IMG/VR virus record: IMGVR_UViG_3300029787_000104
Span: 1-42,652 of that record
Strand: one strand, 5' to 3'
DNA: 42,652 bases
Source: a virus
The notes beneath the pieces are model-generated. The model ran no database searches. It was not told where the DNA came from and saw only the letters and a list, made by a program, of their open reading frames with translations. Below are positions 1 to 7,674 of this stretch, piece after piece (position 1 is the stretch's first letter; every line of letters begins with the position of its first letter). The position numbers and the translations under genes are program-made.

Positions 1-464
1 AGAGCTGATTCATCTTTACCTTTACCAATGTAATCTCTACAAATTCCATTAAGGTCATAACGTAATCTATTTTCATTTATAAGAGCAGAAGCAATCATGG
101 TATCAACAATCTTACCATTAATTTTAATACCTAGTCTACGTAACCAACAAACGTCGTACATTGCATTATGAAATATTTTGGTAGACTCTGTATTCATTTG
201 ATCTTGTAGCCACTTTAGAACCATTCTACGATCCATATTACCGCCACCTTCGTGCGCGATAGGATAGTATGCACACCAATCACAAGTAGCTAAAGATATT
301 CCTACAACATCTCCTATTCCTAAAACAGATCCTGATCCCATTCTTTCGTTTAAGTTAGGATCTTTGGTTTCTAAATCTATTGCTATTTCACTTACTTTTG
401 TAAGATCTGGAAAATCCGTAGGTGCCGTCCACTCTGTTTGTGGTTTAAAAATCGGCGTCGCCAT
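1..464 (-). CDS. DNA polymerase I-type replicative polymerase, N-terminal 3'-5' exonuclease part (cut by window edge)
   Basis: The first 154 residues, read from the start codon at 464, look like the DnaQ-like 3'-5' proofreading domain of a phage family A polymerase. Exo motif I is IAIDLETKDP (D30, E32). Exo motif II is IFHNAMYDVCWL (N100, D104). A following VDTMIASALINE stretch is typical of these polymerases. The polymerase domain would lie outside the window, so the family A call rests on the exonuclease end and the context (primase, helicases). The start overlaps the end of the DUF3310 gene by 20 nt. It would synthesise phage DNA in the host cytoplasm. I did not see the third Exo motif, which is expected beyond the edge. 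Confidence 0.85.
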   Translation of the reverse strand, partial: MATPIFKPQTEWTAPTDFPDLTKVSEIAIDLETKDPNLNERMGSGSVLGIGDVVGISLATCDWCAYYPIAHEGGGNMDRRMVLKWLQDQMNTESTKIFHNAMYDVCWLRRLGIKINGKIVDTMIASALINENRLRYDLNGICRDYIGKGKDESA

Positions 465-669
465 AGTCCCTCTCTATTGCCATTTCACAATAATGAATGG
501 CCTTTAATAAATCCTCTTTTTTATTTTTTTGCTTGTGCCTACACAAATACTTAATAGCATTCCCTTCCGCAAACGGTATGTTATTTTTATTTATAAACTC
601 GCTCGGCTGAATGATCATCGATTGATAGTGAGATCCTCCAACTTGTTTTTTATATGCTTTACTTTTCAT
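445..669 (-). CDS. DUF3310-family small phage protein
   Basis: This 74-aa protein has the DUF3310 layout as I remember it: an N-terminal VGGSHYQ, then QPSEFINKNNIPFAEGNAIKYLCRHKQKNKKEDLLKA split over residues 11-57, then a short helical tail HYCEMAIERD. The family is common beside phage polymerases and helicases. Its function is not settled and a nucleotide-related role is only a guess. The start codon overlaps the stop of the upstream helicase in an ATGA arrangement, so translation is probably coupled. Its own 3' end overlaps the polymerase start. Confidence 0.8.
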   Translation of the reverse strand: MKSKAYKKQVGGSHYQSMIIQPSEFINKNNIPFAEGNAIKYLCRHKQKNKKEDLLKAIHYCEMAIERDYGDADF

Positions 670-2156
670 ATTCTAAAACTTTTGTATATATCTTGTGGTC
701 TAATAATATGTAAATGTTCTTTGGTTCTAGTTGCACCAACATAAAATAATCTATTCTCATCATCAGGATTTCTTTCATAATTTCTTTGTGTATTTCTACT
801 TAAATCAGTTAACAACACAACGTTTTGTGATTCTCCACCTTTTGCTCCATGAATAGTAGACAAAGTAATTCTAGCATTCTTATTTAATTGTTCTCCATTC
901 TCTCTCATTCTTCTTATATACCTAACCCTTTCCTCTGGCGCTTGATCAAATGCTTCATACCAAACTTTTTGTGTAAGCAAACCTTTACTGTTTAATAGTT
1001 CTTCTATTGAATAAAATGAATCTTTGTTTAAATGTTGAAGTTCTTCTTTTTGATAATGATTAGGAGACATGTAAGAAGCAATTCTAGTTATCTGTTCTGC
1101 ATTTATTGGTTTACCTTTACGAGCTTCTTCCCAATCAAATATAGCATCATATAAATCTTGTTCATATGCTTTCTTAAATTTATTTCTGTAGAACATTCCC
1201 TTAGAGTATAGTACATTTTCTAAATCATTCAACATGTATCTTGTTCTAGCTAGCACTAGCCAATTACCTTCTCTCATGTTAATATCTTGAAAAGCATGAT
1301 AATATGAAAGTAAACCTCTTTGCGTTTTTGGTCTCCATTTTTTTGGTAATCTGTTTTGTATTCTTGTTACTATCTTGGATGCAATATCATGCACAACCTG
1401 CGGGACTCGATATGATTGTGTTAGCTGCATTATCTTTCCCTTTTGTGTAATAAAACTATCTACATCTGCACCAGCCCATCTAAATATAGCTTGGTCATCA
1501 TCGCCTGCAATATATGTGTCTTGTGTTTTATCCCAAATAGATTTTGCCATATTCCATTGAACACTTGATAAATCTTGAGCTTCATCTAAAAAAACAACAT
1601 CAAATTTTGGTGATACATCTGATTTAACAAAATTAACAATCATGTCTGTAAAATCAATTAAATTATATTCTTTTTTATATGCATTAATTTCATTATAACA
1701 AATTAACAAATCTCTTAATGAAACATCTTGTGTGTGTTCTTGTAAGTTGTATTGCTGTTCAGGAGTAATATTTCTTAATTTAGATAATTGAATTATTCTG
1801 AGTATATCACTGTTTGTGCTAAAGATACCGGTATGTTCGTTATCATACTCATGATAATCTAATCTAACATTCATTTTTCTTCCTAGATCTTGATAATGTT
1901 TATTTTGCATAACGTTTTCTTTTTTTAATCCTAAGCGTCTAAAAGCTAAGGAATGAAGTGTTCTAAAATAAGGTAAATCATCTTCACTAAAATTAAATTT
2001 TTTCATTGCTCTGTCTCTGGCTTCATAAGCCGCTTTTTGTGTAAAAGAAAAAAAACCAATTTTATCTGGGTCAGTGTTTTTTAAACACTTATCCATTTCA
2101 TTTAATAGTGTAGTGGTCTTACCTGTTCCTGGCGGTCCTAATACAATTGTCTTCAT
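666..2156 (-). CDS. UvrD/Rep-like superfamily 1 DNA helicase
   Basis: A 496-aa SF1 helicase. Walker A is GPPGTGKT (residues 7-14). Walker B is VVFLDEAQDLS (about residue 190). Motif III is IAGDDDQAIFRWAGAD. Later motifs are TIHGAKGGESQNVVLL and the C-terminal ENRLFYVGATRTKEHLHII, the classic UvrD motifs V/VI. It should unwind DNA during replication or recombination. I place the start at the internal Met at 2156 (MKTIVLGPPG) rather than 2174. That ATG forms an ATGA overlap with a preceding mini-ORF, and the ATP-binding loop follows directly, as is usual in such short phage helicases. Neither start has a good ribosome binding site. The gene sits between primase and DUF3310/polymerase in the leftward replication operon. 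Confidence 0.9.
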   Translation of the reverse strand: MKTIVLGPPGTGKTTTLLNEMDKCLKNTDPDKIGFFSFTQKAAYEARDRAMKKFNFSEDDLPYFRTLHSLAFRRLGLKKENVMQNKHYQDLGRKMNVRLDYHEYDNEHTGIFSTNSDILRIIQLSKLRNITPEQQYNLQEHTQDVSLRDLLICYNEINAYKKEYNLIDFTDMIVNFVKSDVSPKFDVVFLDEAQDLSSVQWNMAKSIWDKTQDTYIAGDDDQAIFRWAGADVDSFITQKGKIMQLTQSYRVPQVVHDIASKIVTRIQNRLPKKWRPKTQRGLLSYYHAFQDINMREGNWLVLARTRYMLNDLENVLYSKGMFYRNKFKKAYEQDLYDAIFDWEEARKGKPINAEQITRIASYMSPNHYQKEELQHLNKDSFYSIEELLNSKGLLTQKVWYEAFDQAPEERVRYIRRMRENGEQLNKNARITLSTIHGAKGGESQNVVLLTDLSRNTQRNYERNPDDENRLFYVGATRTKEHLHIIRPQDIYKSFRI

Positions 2157-2215
2157 AAAGTTATAAATATCCATGCGGCTGTTACCACAACTAGTAATAA
2201 CAATTCATCATTCAT
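2153..2215 (-). CDS. 20-aa hydrophobic mini-ORF coupling primase to helicase
   Basis: The translation is MNDELLLLVVVTAAWIFITL (20 aa): a short acidic head followed by a fully hydrophobic segment. Its ATG overlaps the primase stop (TAATG). Its TGA overlaps the ATG of the helicase (ATGA at 2153-2156). Both joints match the coupling style used elsewhere in this genome, so the frame is probably translated. It could be a single-span membrane peptide, or simply a relay ORF that carries ribosomes across the 58-nt gap between primase and helicase. I know of no homologue. It is below the size of most gene callers. Confidence 0.45.
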   Translation of the reverse strand: MNDELLLLVVVTAAWIFITL

Positions 2216-3714
2216 TAAAATACATCCTTTGGTTTAAATTGTTTTGGTCTGTAAACATTATCTTGTTTAGTAAATTCATTAACGCTTGTTACTGTTATTT
2301 TCTTTTTACCTATAGTTTCTCTTACAATTTCACATCCACACTTATCACGTAATATTATTAACGTTTCATCGTATTTTTCGTTCCATCTTCTTTTTAATAA
2401 AAATTTATTAAAAAATTCTCTAAAAATAAAATAGTGTTTTCCTTTATTTGTCCATACATTTCCAAACATCATATCTTCTTTTTTAACTCCAGCTGCTGTT
2501 CTATCGGTGCAATATTCTTCTAAGTGATCTAGTAATTGTTCTATTTTAGAAGAACCTATCGGTGGTTCTACAATTTCTATGTTTGCAAAAAGCAATTTAA
2601 CCATATCAACAAATTCTTTTTTCTTTAATGTTGGAGGAACTTTGTTTACCTGTTCCATTACAGCTCTTTGAAACAATCTTTGTTCTTGGAGATAAGAAGT
2701 ATCTTTTAACCTTACTCTCTCCCCATCAACGTTCACCCAATAGTATGGGTCATCAAGATTTACTTTTTGAAGATCATTAAGATCTGGAAATAAAGACTGA
2801 CCTTTAATTCCAAAAGGTCTTGTTAAACATAGTTTTTTGTCGCAATGATTACACATGGGATCTTCATTACATTTAAAACCTAATTCTTTTTTCTCGTGGT
2901 ATTTTATTTTGTCTTGAATTGTTTTGTCATCTAAAGGTGGGTCAAAGTATTTATAATTAAAAGCATTTATATGTTTTTGCCAATCTTCTGGCCATTTTCT
3001 TTTTGCATATTGTATGTATTGATAAATAACCCTATCTCTTCCATCATTTAATTTATTTTGTGTAATAGATTCTATACATGGGGGACCATCACTAAATTCT
3101 GACTCTGGTCTTGTTAGTTTTAATTTTTCTAATTCTTCAGGAGTTAATCTTTTTATTGCTAAAAAAAATTGTGATAGTGTAATTGCTTCACCTTTAAAAT
3201 TAAAGGCATATCTTGTAGTTTGTTTATAATTAAAATATGGTAAATTAAGAAAGTTTCCTGTATCATCTTCCGATTTTAATTCAACTTGTTTTGGAAACAC
3301 TTCTGCATTACCAAACCCTAACAAAGCACTTATAGAACTTAATCTATCTCTCATTAAATACGCATCAACTGGAACCGTAGTAAACAAAAATATATGTGCA
3401 CCTCCACTTTTAGAACGACACATAGTTAAAGGTAGATGATTATTATTTATAAGATTAATAATTTTTTTGTGATCTAAGTTATATTTATCTACATCAATAC
3501 AACCCCATTTACATTTGTTAGTTTCGTCTATTGGTATGATACCTAGACTAGGTTCAATTCCGTTTAAATGATCTTGCCAATGTTTTTCTGTTACTTCTTC
3601 TCTTTTTACAAAAGACTTACCTTTAATTTTTGTTCCATCTGCATTTTTCTTTTCAACGTAGGTGCATCCATGAGCTCTTTTTAATCCAGAAAATAAATCA
3701 ATAAAATTTTTCAT
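2215..3714 (-). CDS. Archaeo-eukaryotic-type primase (AEP superfamily, TOTE-like)
   Basis: The 499-aa protein has AEP primase features. The metal-binding motif is GCIDVDKY (D74, D76). A second motif RSKSGGAHIFLF contains S103 and H107. A conserved-looking TGNFLNLPYF lies around residue 155. A cysteine cluster CNEDPMCNHCDKKLC near residue 285 is probably a zinc-binding site of the C-terminal priming or DNA-binding region. The final 150 residues are a separate, unassigned domain. It should make primers for the PolA-type polymerase. It replaces the DnaG/gp4-type primase-helicase of T7-like phages, with separate helicases encoded on either side. The start has an AAGGAG site that can fold into a hairpin (see 3716-3781). 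Confidence 0.8.
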   Translation of the reverse strand: MKNFIDLFSGLKRAHGCTYVEKKNADGTKIKGKSFVKREEVTEKHWQDHLNGIEPSLGIIPIDETNKCKWGCIDVDKYNLDHKKIINLINNNHLPLTMCRSKSGGAHIFLFTTVPVDAYLMRDRLSSISALLGFGNAEVFPKQVELKSEDDTGNFLNLPYFNYKQTTRYAFNFKGEAITLSQFFLAIKRLTPEELEKLKLTRPESEFSDGPPCIESITQNKLNDGRDRVIYQYIQYAKRKWPEDWQKHINAFNYKYFDPPLDDKTIQDKIKYHEKKELGFKCNEDPMCNHCDKKLCLTRPFGIKGQSLFPDLNDLQKVNLDDPYYWVNVDGERVRLKDTSYLQEQRLFQRAVMEQVNKVPPTLKKKEFVDMVKLLFANIEIVEPPIGSSKIEQLLDHLEEYCTDRTAAGVKKEDMMFGNVWTNKGKHYFIFREFFNKFLLKRRWNEKYDETLIILRDKCGCEIVRETIGKKKITVTSVNEFTKQDNVYRPKQFKPKDVF

Positions 3715-3715
3715 A

Positions 3716-3781
3716 TCTCCTTTTTTGGAGAGGCGGGTACACTCTCGCTTAACCGCCTCGTCCTATTCACCGGTGGTGAAT
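3716..3781 (-). promoter_or_regulatory. Structured leader of the primase gene: three stem-loops, one covering the RBS
   Basis: In the 69-nt gap before the primase, minus-strand RNA can form three stems. ATTCACC/GGTGAAT (3765-3771 with 3775-3781) has a 3-nt loop. GAGGCGG/CCGCCTC (3730-3736 with 3753-3759) has a 16-nt loop. TCTCC/GGAGA (3716-3720 with 3727-3731) has an A6 loop and pairs the GGAG of the primase ribosome binding site. The second and third stems share bases, so they may be alternatives. None is followed by a T-run, so termination is unlikely. Translational control or RNA processing is inferred. Confidence 0.4.
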
Positions 3782-3783
3782 TA

Positions 3784-4551
3784 TTAAAAGTGGTTTTTAG
3801 ATGTAGTTGAGTTGGAATCAGAACTATGTTTAGCTTCGACATCTCCCTTAGACACTTGTCCAGAAAAAGCTTTTGCCATTTCATATGATCCTCTATCCTT
3901 TACTTCTCCAACTTTAGACACATCCCAGCCAAACCATGTGCCCTTGTCGTTAGACTGCTGCACACTTTTTAGCTTGTAAATATGACTAAATGAAGGCGGT
4001 TGGTATAAACCGTTCTTACCCCTCAGAATAATGTTATTCATCATTGAATTCCATTTACGACTTGTTTTTAATTGAGTCGCTTTCATAGAAAGAAGAGCTC
4101 TTTGAGGAACTCCATTCAATTTTATAACATAATGAGACGCAGTTGTTTCAAGATAATTACCATTAGCTAATCTATCTTTATTTCCCTTGTCTCTTGTTGT
4201 TTGAGGTAGATCATCTCCAGCTTCATATATTTTAACCGGAGCTCCACCGCTATCACCTCTGTCTCGCCATTCTATGTATTGTCTTTTATAATACACAGGC
4301 AAAACATCTATTCCCTTATCGCCATCAAATATTTCATTTGTGACAGTGTTGATGATCATGCCAGGTTCTGCCCCCTTAACATATTTTGCATCTCTCTTAT
4401 TACACTCGGGAGATAGTTGACTCAAGATTTTCAAAAACGGAAGTGCTTGATCCTCTTGTGTCATAGCACCAGTATCCTGATGCTTATCAGCTTCAAACAT
4501 ATCATTTGATAATGCTCCAGCTTGTTGTCTTTTCACGACTTCTTGATTCAT
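3784..4551 (-). CDS. Conserved phage replication-module protein, possible ssDNA-binding protein
   Basis: A 255-aa soluble protein with a disordered Gln/Asp-rich head. A well-formed core begins at ALPFLKILSQLSPECNKRD (about residues 36-54) and continues with a beta-rich region (IDVLPVYYKRQYIEWRDRG, residues 84-102). The last 25 residues are polar and end in His-Phe. I remember similar proteins as unnamed ORFs in marine phages. A single-stranded DNA-binding role is a guess from position (directly upstream of primase), the beta-rich core and the flexible polar tail ending in an aromatic residue. It has an AGGAAA site about 9 nt before the ATG. Confidence 0.6.
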   Translation of the reverse strand: MNQEVVKRQQAGALSNDMFEADKHQDTGAMTQEDQALPFLKILSQLSPECNKRDAKYVKGAEPGMIINTVTNEIFDGDKGIDVLPVYYKRQYIEWRDRGDSGGAPVKIYEAGDDLPQTTRDKGNKDRLANGNYLETTASHYVIKLNGVPQRALLSMKATQLKTSRKWNSMMNNIILRGKNGLYQPPSFSHIYKLKSVQQSNDKGTWFGWDVSKVGEVKDRGSYEMAKAFSGQVSKGDVEAKHSSDSNSTTSKNHF

Positions 4552-4553
4552 GA

Positions 4554-5108
4554 TTATTGTTTCCTTTTTATTGTTGTTTTATTTCCAATGAAAACATTGA
4601 AAAGTTCCGTCGGCATTTCTTTTCCGCCTTCGATTCGTTCACGGACTAACGCTTTCAGGGTCATAGGCTCAACCTTCAACTTTTGTGTCGGTTGATGCCC
4701 TTGACCCTTCGCAAGTTCAGCATATGCTGCTGCCTTGTCATCCTCAGAACGTCCAAAAGAAACGACAATTTCATTCTTGATAATGTCGCCCAATCCATTC
4801 TGACGAAGCCAGTTAAACGCCTTCTCTTTATTTGCTTGAGTAATAGTGGCGCTGTAATTCGTTTTAACTTCTACAGATGATCCATCTGCAAGTTTTAAAT
4901 GAGATAAACCCATTTCTGCCAACATCGTTGGAATAACTTCTCCAGAAACATGGTCTAAATCTTTTTTTCTTTGTTTTATGTATTCTTCTTTTATTTCAAT
5001 ATCTTTTTGTATTGATTGCATTTCTTTTATTTTATTTGCAAGTTTATCAATGTTAGAAGTTTTTTCTACAACATCTTGTTTATCTTGCTCAAAATTAATT
5101 CTATTCAT
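4554..5108 (-). CDS. Unknown replication-module protein with N-terminal coiled coil
   Basis: The 184-aa product has a charged, heptad-like N-terminal half (residues 10-55, rich in Ile/Lys/Glu). A compact C-terminal part follows, containing IPTMLAEMGLSHLKLADGSS, WLRQNGLGDIIKNEIVVSFG and LFNVFIGNKTTIKRK. Proteins of this shape recur in phage early operons, but I cannot give a function. A regulator or partner of the neighbouring DNA-binding protein would fit. The start overlaps the end of the upstream gene by 8 nt and has an AAGGAAAA site. Confidence 0.65.
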   Translation of the reverse strand: MNRINFEQDKQDVVEKTSNIDKLANKIKEMQSIQKDIEIKEEYIKQRKKDLDHVSGEVIPTMLAEMGLSHLKLADGSSVEVKTNYSATITQANKEKAFNWLRQNGLGDIIKNEIVVSFGRSEDDKAAAYAELAKGQGHQPTQKLKVEPMTLKALVRERIEGGKEMPTELFNVFIGNKTTIKRKQ

Positions 5109-5508
5109 CTAATTTTCCTTTCTCGAATAAATTTATTTCTATTGGATAATATTTTCTTTCTTGTTTGTCCCATTTTAATAATTTGTATTTTCCATTTGTA
5201 ATATCAGAAACGATAGAACAAGCAACACCTATTATTGCTGGGTCGCCCGTTAACAATAAATAATCTTGAGAAGAATAATCTTTCAATCCTTGTCTCAATT
5301 TATATATTAACGGGCCAGGAGAAAATATGATTTGAGAAAGTTCGGGAAGTAAAAATTTAAAATCGCCATAGTTGGCAGCACCCATAATATTAATTTTAGG
5401 TTTGCCCTCTCTAGTTCCCGCGATTTCTTGAATCACATACACTGTTGGTGTGCGTAATTTCCAAGCCTCAAATGGTAAATCATTCTTCCGAGCTTTCATA
5501 CTTGACAT
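5101..5508 (-). CDS. Unknown conserved early protein, first gene of leftward replication operon
   Basis: A 135-aa alpha/beta protein with no signal peptide or membrane segment. A readable core runs through TPTVYVIQEIAGTREGKPK and DYLLLTGDPAIIGVACSIVS (residues 20-110). I do not recognise a family. Being the first gene after the divergent promoter region, it is probably expressed early. Two ATGs are possible, at 5508 and 5499. Neither has a ribosome binding site. A minus-strand promoter-like sequence puts its -10 box on the first ATG, so if that promoter is real the leaderless start is 5499 (MKARKNDL) and the protein is 132 aa. Confidence 0.65.
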   Translation of the reverse strand: MSSMKARKNDLPFEAWKLRTPTVYVIQEIAGTREGKPKINIMGAANYGDFKFLLPELSQIIFSPGPLIYKLRQGLKDYSSQDYLLLTGDPAIIGVACSIVSDITNGKYKLLKWDKQERKYYPIEINLFEKGKLDE

Positions 5509-5529
5509 ATATAGTGGATGTGTTATAAA
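5502..5529 (+). promoter_or_regulatory. Strong sigma70-like promoter for the SNF2 helicase gene
   Basis: TTGACA at 5502-5507, 16 nt, then TATAAA at 5524-5529: a perfect -35 and 5 of 6 at -10. The expected start of transcription near 5536 leaves a leader of about 12 nt before the ATG at 5549. The -35 lies inside the first codons of the opposite gene, so it overlaps the minus-strand promoter. Confidence 0.6.
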
Positions 5530-5536
5530 AAGTCAA
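5508..5536 (-). promoter_or_regulatory. Divergent sigma70-like promoter for the replication operon
   Basis: On the minus strand TTGACT (5536-5531), 17 nt, then TATATA (5513-5508). The predicted transcription start falls 1-2 nt before the ATG at 5499, giving a leaderless message. It occupies nearly the same bases as the plus-strand promoter, so the two should compete for polymerase. Confidence 0.4.
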
Positions 5537-5548
5537 TAGAAAGAAAAC

Positions 5549-6979
5549 ATGAATTATAAATTTAAGACAAAGCCGTATAAACATCAGCTTACTGCTTTAG
5601 AAAAGTCATGGAACAAAGAAACTTTTGCCTATTTTATGGAGATGGGTACAGGTAAAACAAAAGTTCTTATTGATAATATGGCTATGCTATATGATAGAGG
5701 TAAAATTGATGGCGCTCTTATTATTGCACCTAAAGGTGTTATGGGTACGTGGTATAATCAAGAACTACCCACACATTTACCAAAACACATAGATAAAGTG
5801 GCAGTAATGTGGCAAGCAAACATAAACAATAAACAATTCGAAAAATTAAAAAGTGTCATGGCTCCAGGTCATGAACTCCAAATATTAGTCATGAATGTAG
5901 AAGCTTTTAGTACAGACAAAGGTAAAAATTTTGCTATGGATTTTTTAATTGCACACAATGCTCTTGTAGCTATTGATGAAAGCACAACTATTAAAAACCC
6001 TAAAGCAAAAAGAACAAAAAATATTTTAGGTCTTTCACATATTGCTAAGTATAGAAGAATAATGACAGGTTCTCCTGTAACTAAAAATCCGTTAGATTTA
6101 TATAGCCAATGCGAGTTTTTAGATCCTAGTCATTTAGATTGTGTTTCTTATTATTCTTTTAGAAATAGATATGCAGAAATGAAAACATTACATATTTCTG
6201 GTAGATCCATACAAGTTGTAAGTCATTTTAAAAATTTAGGTGAGTTGTCTGATCAACTACAAACATTCTCATATAGAGTATTAAAAGAAGATTGTTTAGA
6301 TTTACCGGATAAAATATACATGAAAAGAGAAATAGAACTAACTCCACAGCAACAAAAACTATACAAACAAATGAAACAAGAAGCACTCGCAACTTTAAAT
6401 GGTAAAACTGTTACAACTATGACAGCCCTAACACAACTAATGAGACTACATCAAATAACATGTGGACATTTTTCTGCTGATGATGGAACTATTCAAAATA
6501 TTAAAAACAACAGGTTATCAGAACTATTAGAAATTACAGAAGAAGTAGAAGGTAAAGCCATTATATGGGCTCATTATCAACATGACATACAAACTATAGT
6601 AAAAGCAATAGAGAAAAAATATGGTCCGGGGTCCGTGGTTCATTATTATGGCAAAACGCTACCCGATCAACGAACCAAAGCTATTAAAAATTTTAAAGAA
6701 AAAGAAGAATGTAGGTTTTTTGTAGGAACACCACAGACAGGTGGTTATGGATTAACTTTAGTCACAGCTAATACGGTTATTTATTATTCTAACGGATATG
6801 ATTTAGAGAAAAGAATGCAATCTGAAGATAGAGCACATAGAATAGGACAAAAAGGAAAAGTAACCTACATAGATATTATAGCAAACGATACAGTAGATAA
6901 TAAAATTGTAAAATCTTTACGTAAAAAAATTAATATTGCATCTGAAGTAATGGGAGAAGAACTTAAATCCTGGATATAA
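5549..6979 (+). CDS. SNF2-type superfamily 2 helicase/translocase
   Basis: This 476-aa protein is the only plus-strand gene in the window. Walker A is MEMGTGKTK (residues 30-38). The DEAH-box position is AIDESTTIKNPKAKR (about 137-151). Motif III is IMTGSPVTKNPLDLYSQ. The C-terminal lobe has VVHYYGKTLPDQR, FVGTPQTGGYGLTL and the SNF2-typical SEDRAHRIGQKGKVTYIDI. It is an ATP-driven double-stranded DNA translocase. In phages such proteins are thought to remodel replication or recombination intermediates, but the exact role here is unknown. It has its own strong promoter, a poor ribosome binding site (AGAAAG) and meets the lysis genes tail to tail. Confidence 0.9.
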   Translation: MNYKFKTKPYKHQLTALEKSWNKETFAYFMEMGTGKTKVLIDNMAMLYDRGKIDGALIIAPKGVMGTWYNQELPTHLPKHIDKVAVMWQANINNKQFEKLKSVMAPGHELQILVMNVEAFSTDKGKNFAMDFLIAHNALVAIDESTTIKNPKAKRTKNILGLSHIAKYRRIMTGSPVTKNPLDLYSQCEFLDPSHLDCVSYYSFRNRYAEMKTLHISGRSIQVVSHFKNLGELSDQLQTFSYRVLKEDCLDLPDKIYMKREIELTPQQQKLYKQMKQEALATLNGKTVTTMTALTQLMRLHQITCGHFSADDGTIQNIKNNRLSELLEITEEVEGKAIIWAHYQHDIQTIVKAIEKKYGPGSVVHYYGKTLPDQRTKAIKNFKEKEECRFFVGTPQTGGYGLTLVTANTVIYYSNGYDLEKRMQSEDRAHRIGQKGKVTYIDIIANDTVDNKIVKSLRKKINIASEVMGEELKSWI

Positions 6980-6988
6980 TAGGATATA

Positions 6989-7009
6989 CGCGTGAGGCGC
7001 GCAGAATTT
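6989..7009. terminator. Weak terminator-like element between convergent genes
   Basis: The 30-nt gap between the convergent SNF2 and endopeptidase genes holds a small CGCG/CGCG stem (6989-6992 with 6998-7001, 5-nt loop). An AATTTTTATT tract follows on the plus strand. The stem is short, so this is a weak call. Position is the main support. Confidence 0.25.
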
Positions 7010-7483
7010 TTATTCTAACCAAGGAGTGTATTTTGTTTTACCGTCTTCTCCACGAGTGGCGTACAAACACTGGTTTCTATTGTGGTTTGATGAGTAACTA
7101 CAGTGAATCCAACCAGAATTAGGTTCACCCTCTTTGTAGAACTCAAGTATAAGTTGGTCAAATTCTAGCTCTGATTTGATAAACGAAGCTACCTCTTTAT
7201 TATCTCTACCCCAAATTTCAAAGTCAGCTGCAGCTGCATTGTCGTCTGCCACATGTTGTGAGTTTACCGAACTACCGATTGCTATACATAACTCTGCGCA
7301 TCTAAAGCCGCTAGAGATCTGTAATGCTTCATTATAGTGTGAACGTATTGGTTGTAATATGTTTACAGCAAGAGCTTTTAAATTTTCTATTTGTTCTGGA
7401 GACGGATTATTATTTATGCCCTTACGTTCGGCCACTTGGCTTTTGATTAATTCGTCTAAAGTAAAATTAGCTGTTAGTTTCAT
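7010..7483 (-). CDS. Peptidase M15-family endolysin (peptidoglycan endopeptidase)
   Basis: A 157-aa zinc peptidase of the D-Ala-D-Ala/L-Ala-D-Glu M15 type. It starts MKLTANFTLDELIKSQ. The motif SSGFRC (57-62) precedes SQH (H77), AAADFEIWG (D87) and GWIHCSY (H127), the usual His-Asp-His metal ligands. The His-Asp spacing is slightly longer than the common H-x6-D. It lacks a signal peptide, so release through a holin is expected. I chose the ATG at 7483 because it forms an ATGA overlap with the stop of the upstream holin-like gene. The longer frame to 7543 would overlap that gene's membrane segment. The small holin-endolysin pair forms the lysis cassette at the end of the late operon. Confidence 0.85.
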   Translation of the reverse strand: MKLTANFTLDELIKSQVAERKGINNNPSPEQIENLKALAVNILQPIRSHYNEALQISSGFRCAELCIAIGSSVNSQHVADDNAAAADFEIWGRDNKEVASFIKSELEFDQLILEFYKEGEPNSGWIHCSYSSNHNRNQCLYATRGEDGKTKYTPWLE

Positions 7484-7674
7484 CCTAAAAAATGTTGAAA
7501 TAATTGTAAGGCTACAGCCCCCACCGTAGCTAAAAGAACCCAATAGATTTTATCTATCTTGCCACCCAAATCATGAATACCTTTGTGCATGTGTGCAATA
7601 TCTCGTTTAACACCCTTTATATGTCCGTAAAGGGATACAATATGTTCTCTTGTAGTTTTTGGTTCTATAGCCAT
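7480..7674 (-). CDS. Putative holin, XhlA-like with one C-terminal membrane segment
   Basis: A 64-aa protein: a charged helical N-terminus with heptad character (HIKGVKRDIAHMHKGIHDLG) and one C-terminal membrane span (YWVLLATVGAVALQLFQHFL). This is the layout of the XhlA-type haemolysin/holin family. The call rests on that topology and on the ATGA overlap with the endopeptidase gene. Its start overlaps the stop of the 1468-aa gene (TAATG), so it is read through from the virion operon. It would form or assist the membrane lesion that lets the endolysin reach the cell wall. Confidence 0.7.
   Translation of the reverse strand: MAIEPKTTREHIVSLYGHIKGVKRDIAHMHKGIHDLGGKIDKIYWVLLATVGAVALQLFQHFLG

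Noticed and set aside
2215-6979. TOTE-type conflict (defence) system from the AEP primase plus helicases
   Set aside because: The primase resembles TOTE-type AEPs, but the genes are not one system: they sit in a normal phage replication operon with a polymerase and have separate promoters and strands.
7484-7543. Longer N-terminus of the M15 peptidase (20 extra residues starting MGSFSYGGG)
   Set aside because: It lies within the holin membrane-segment codons, and the ATGA junction at 7480-7483 gives a better start.
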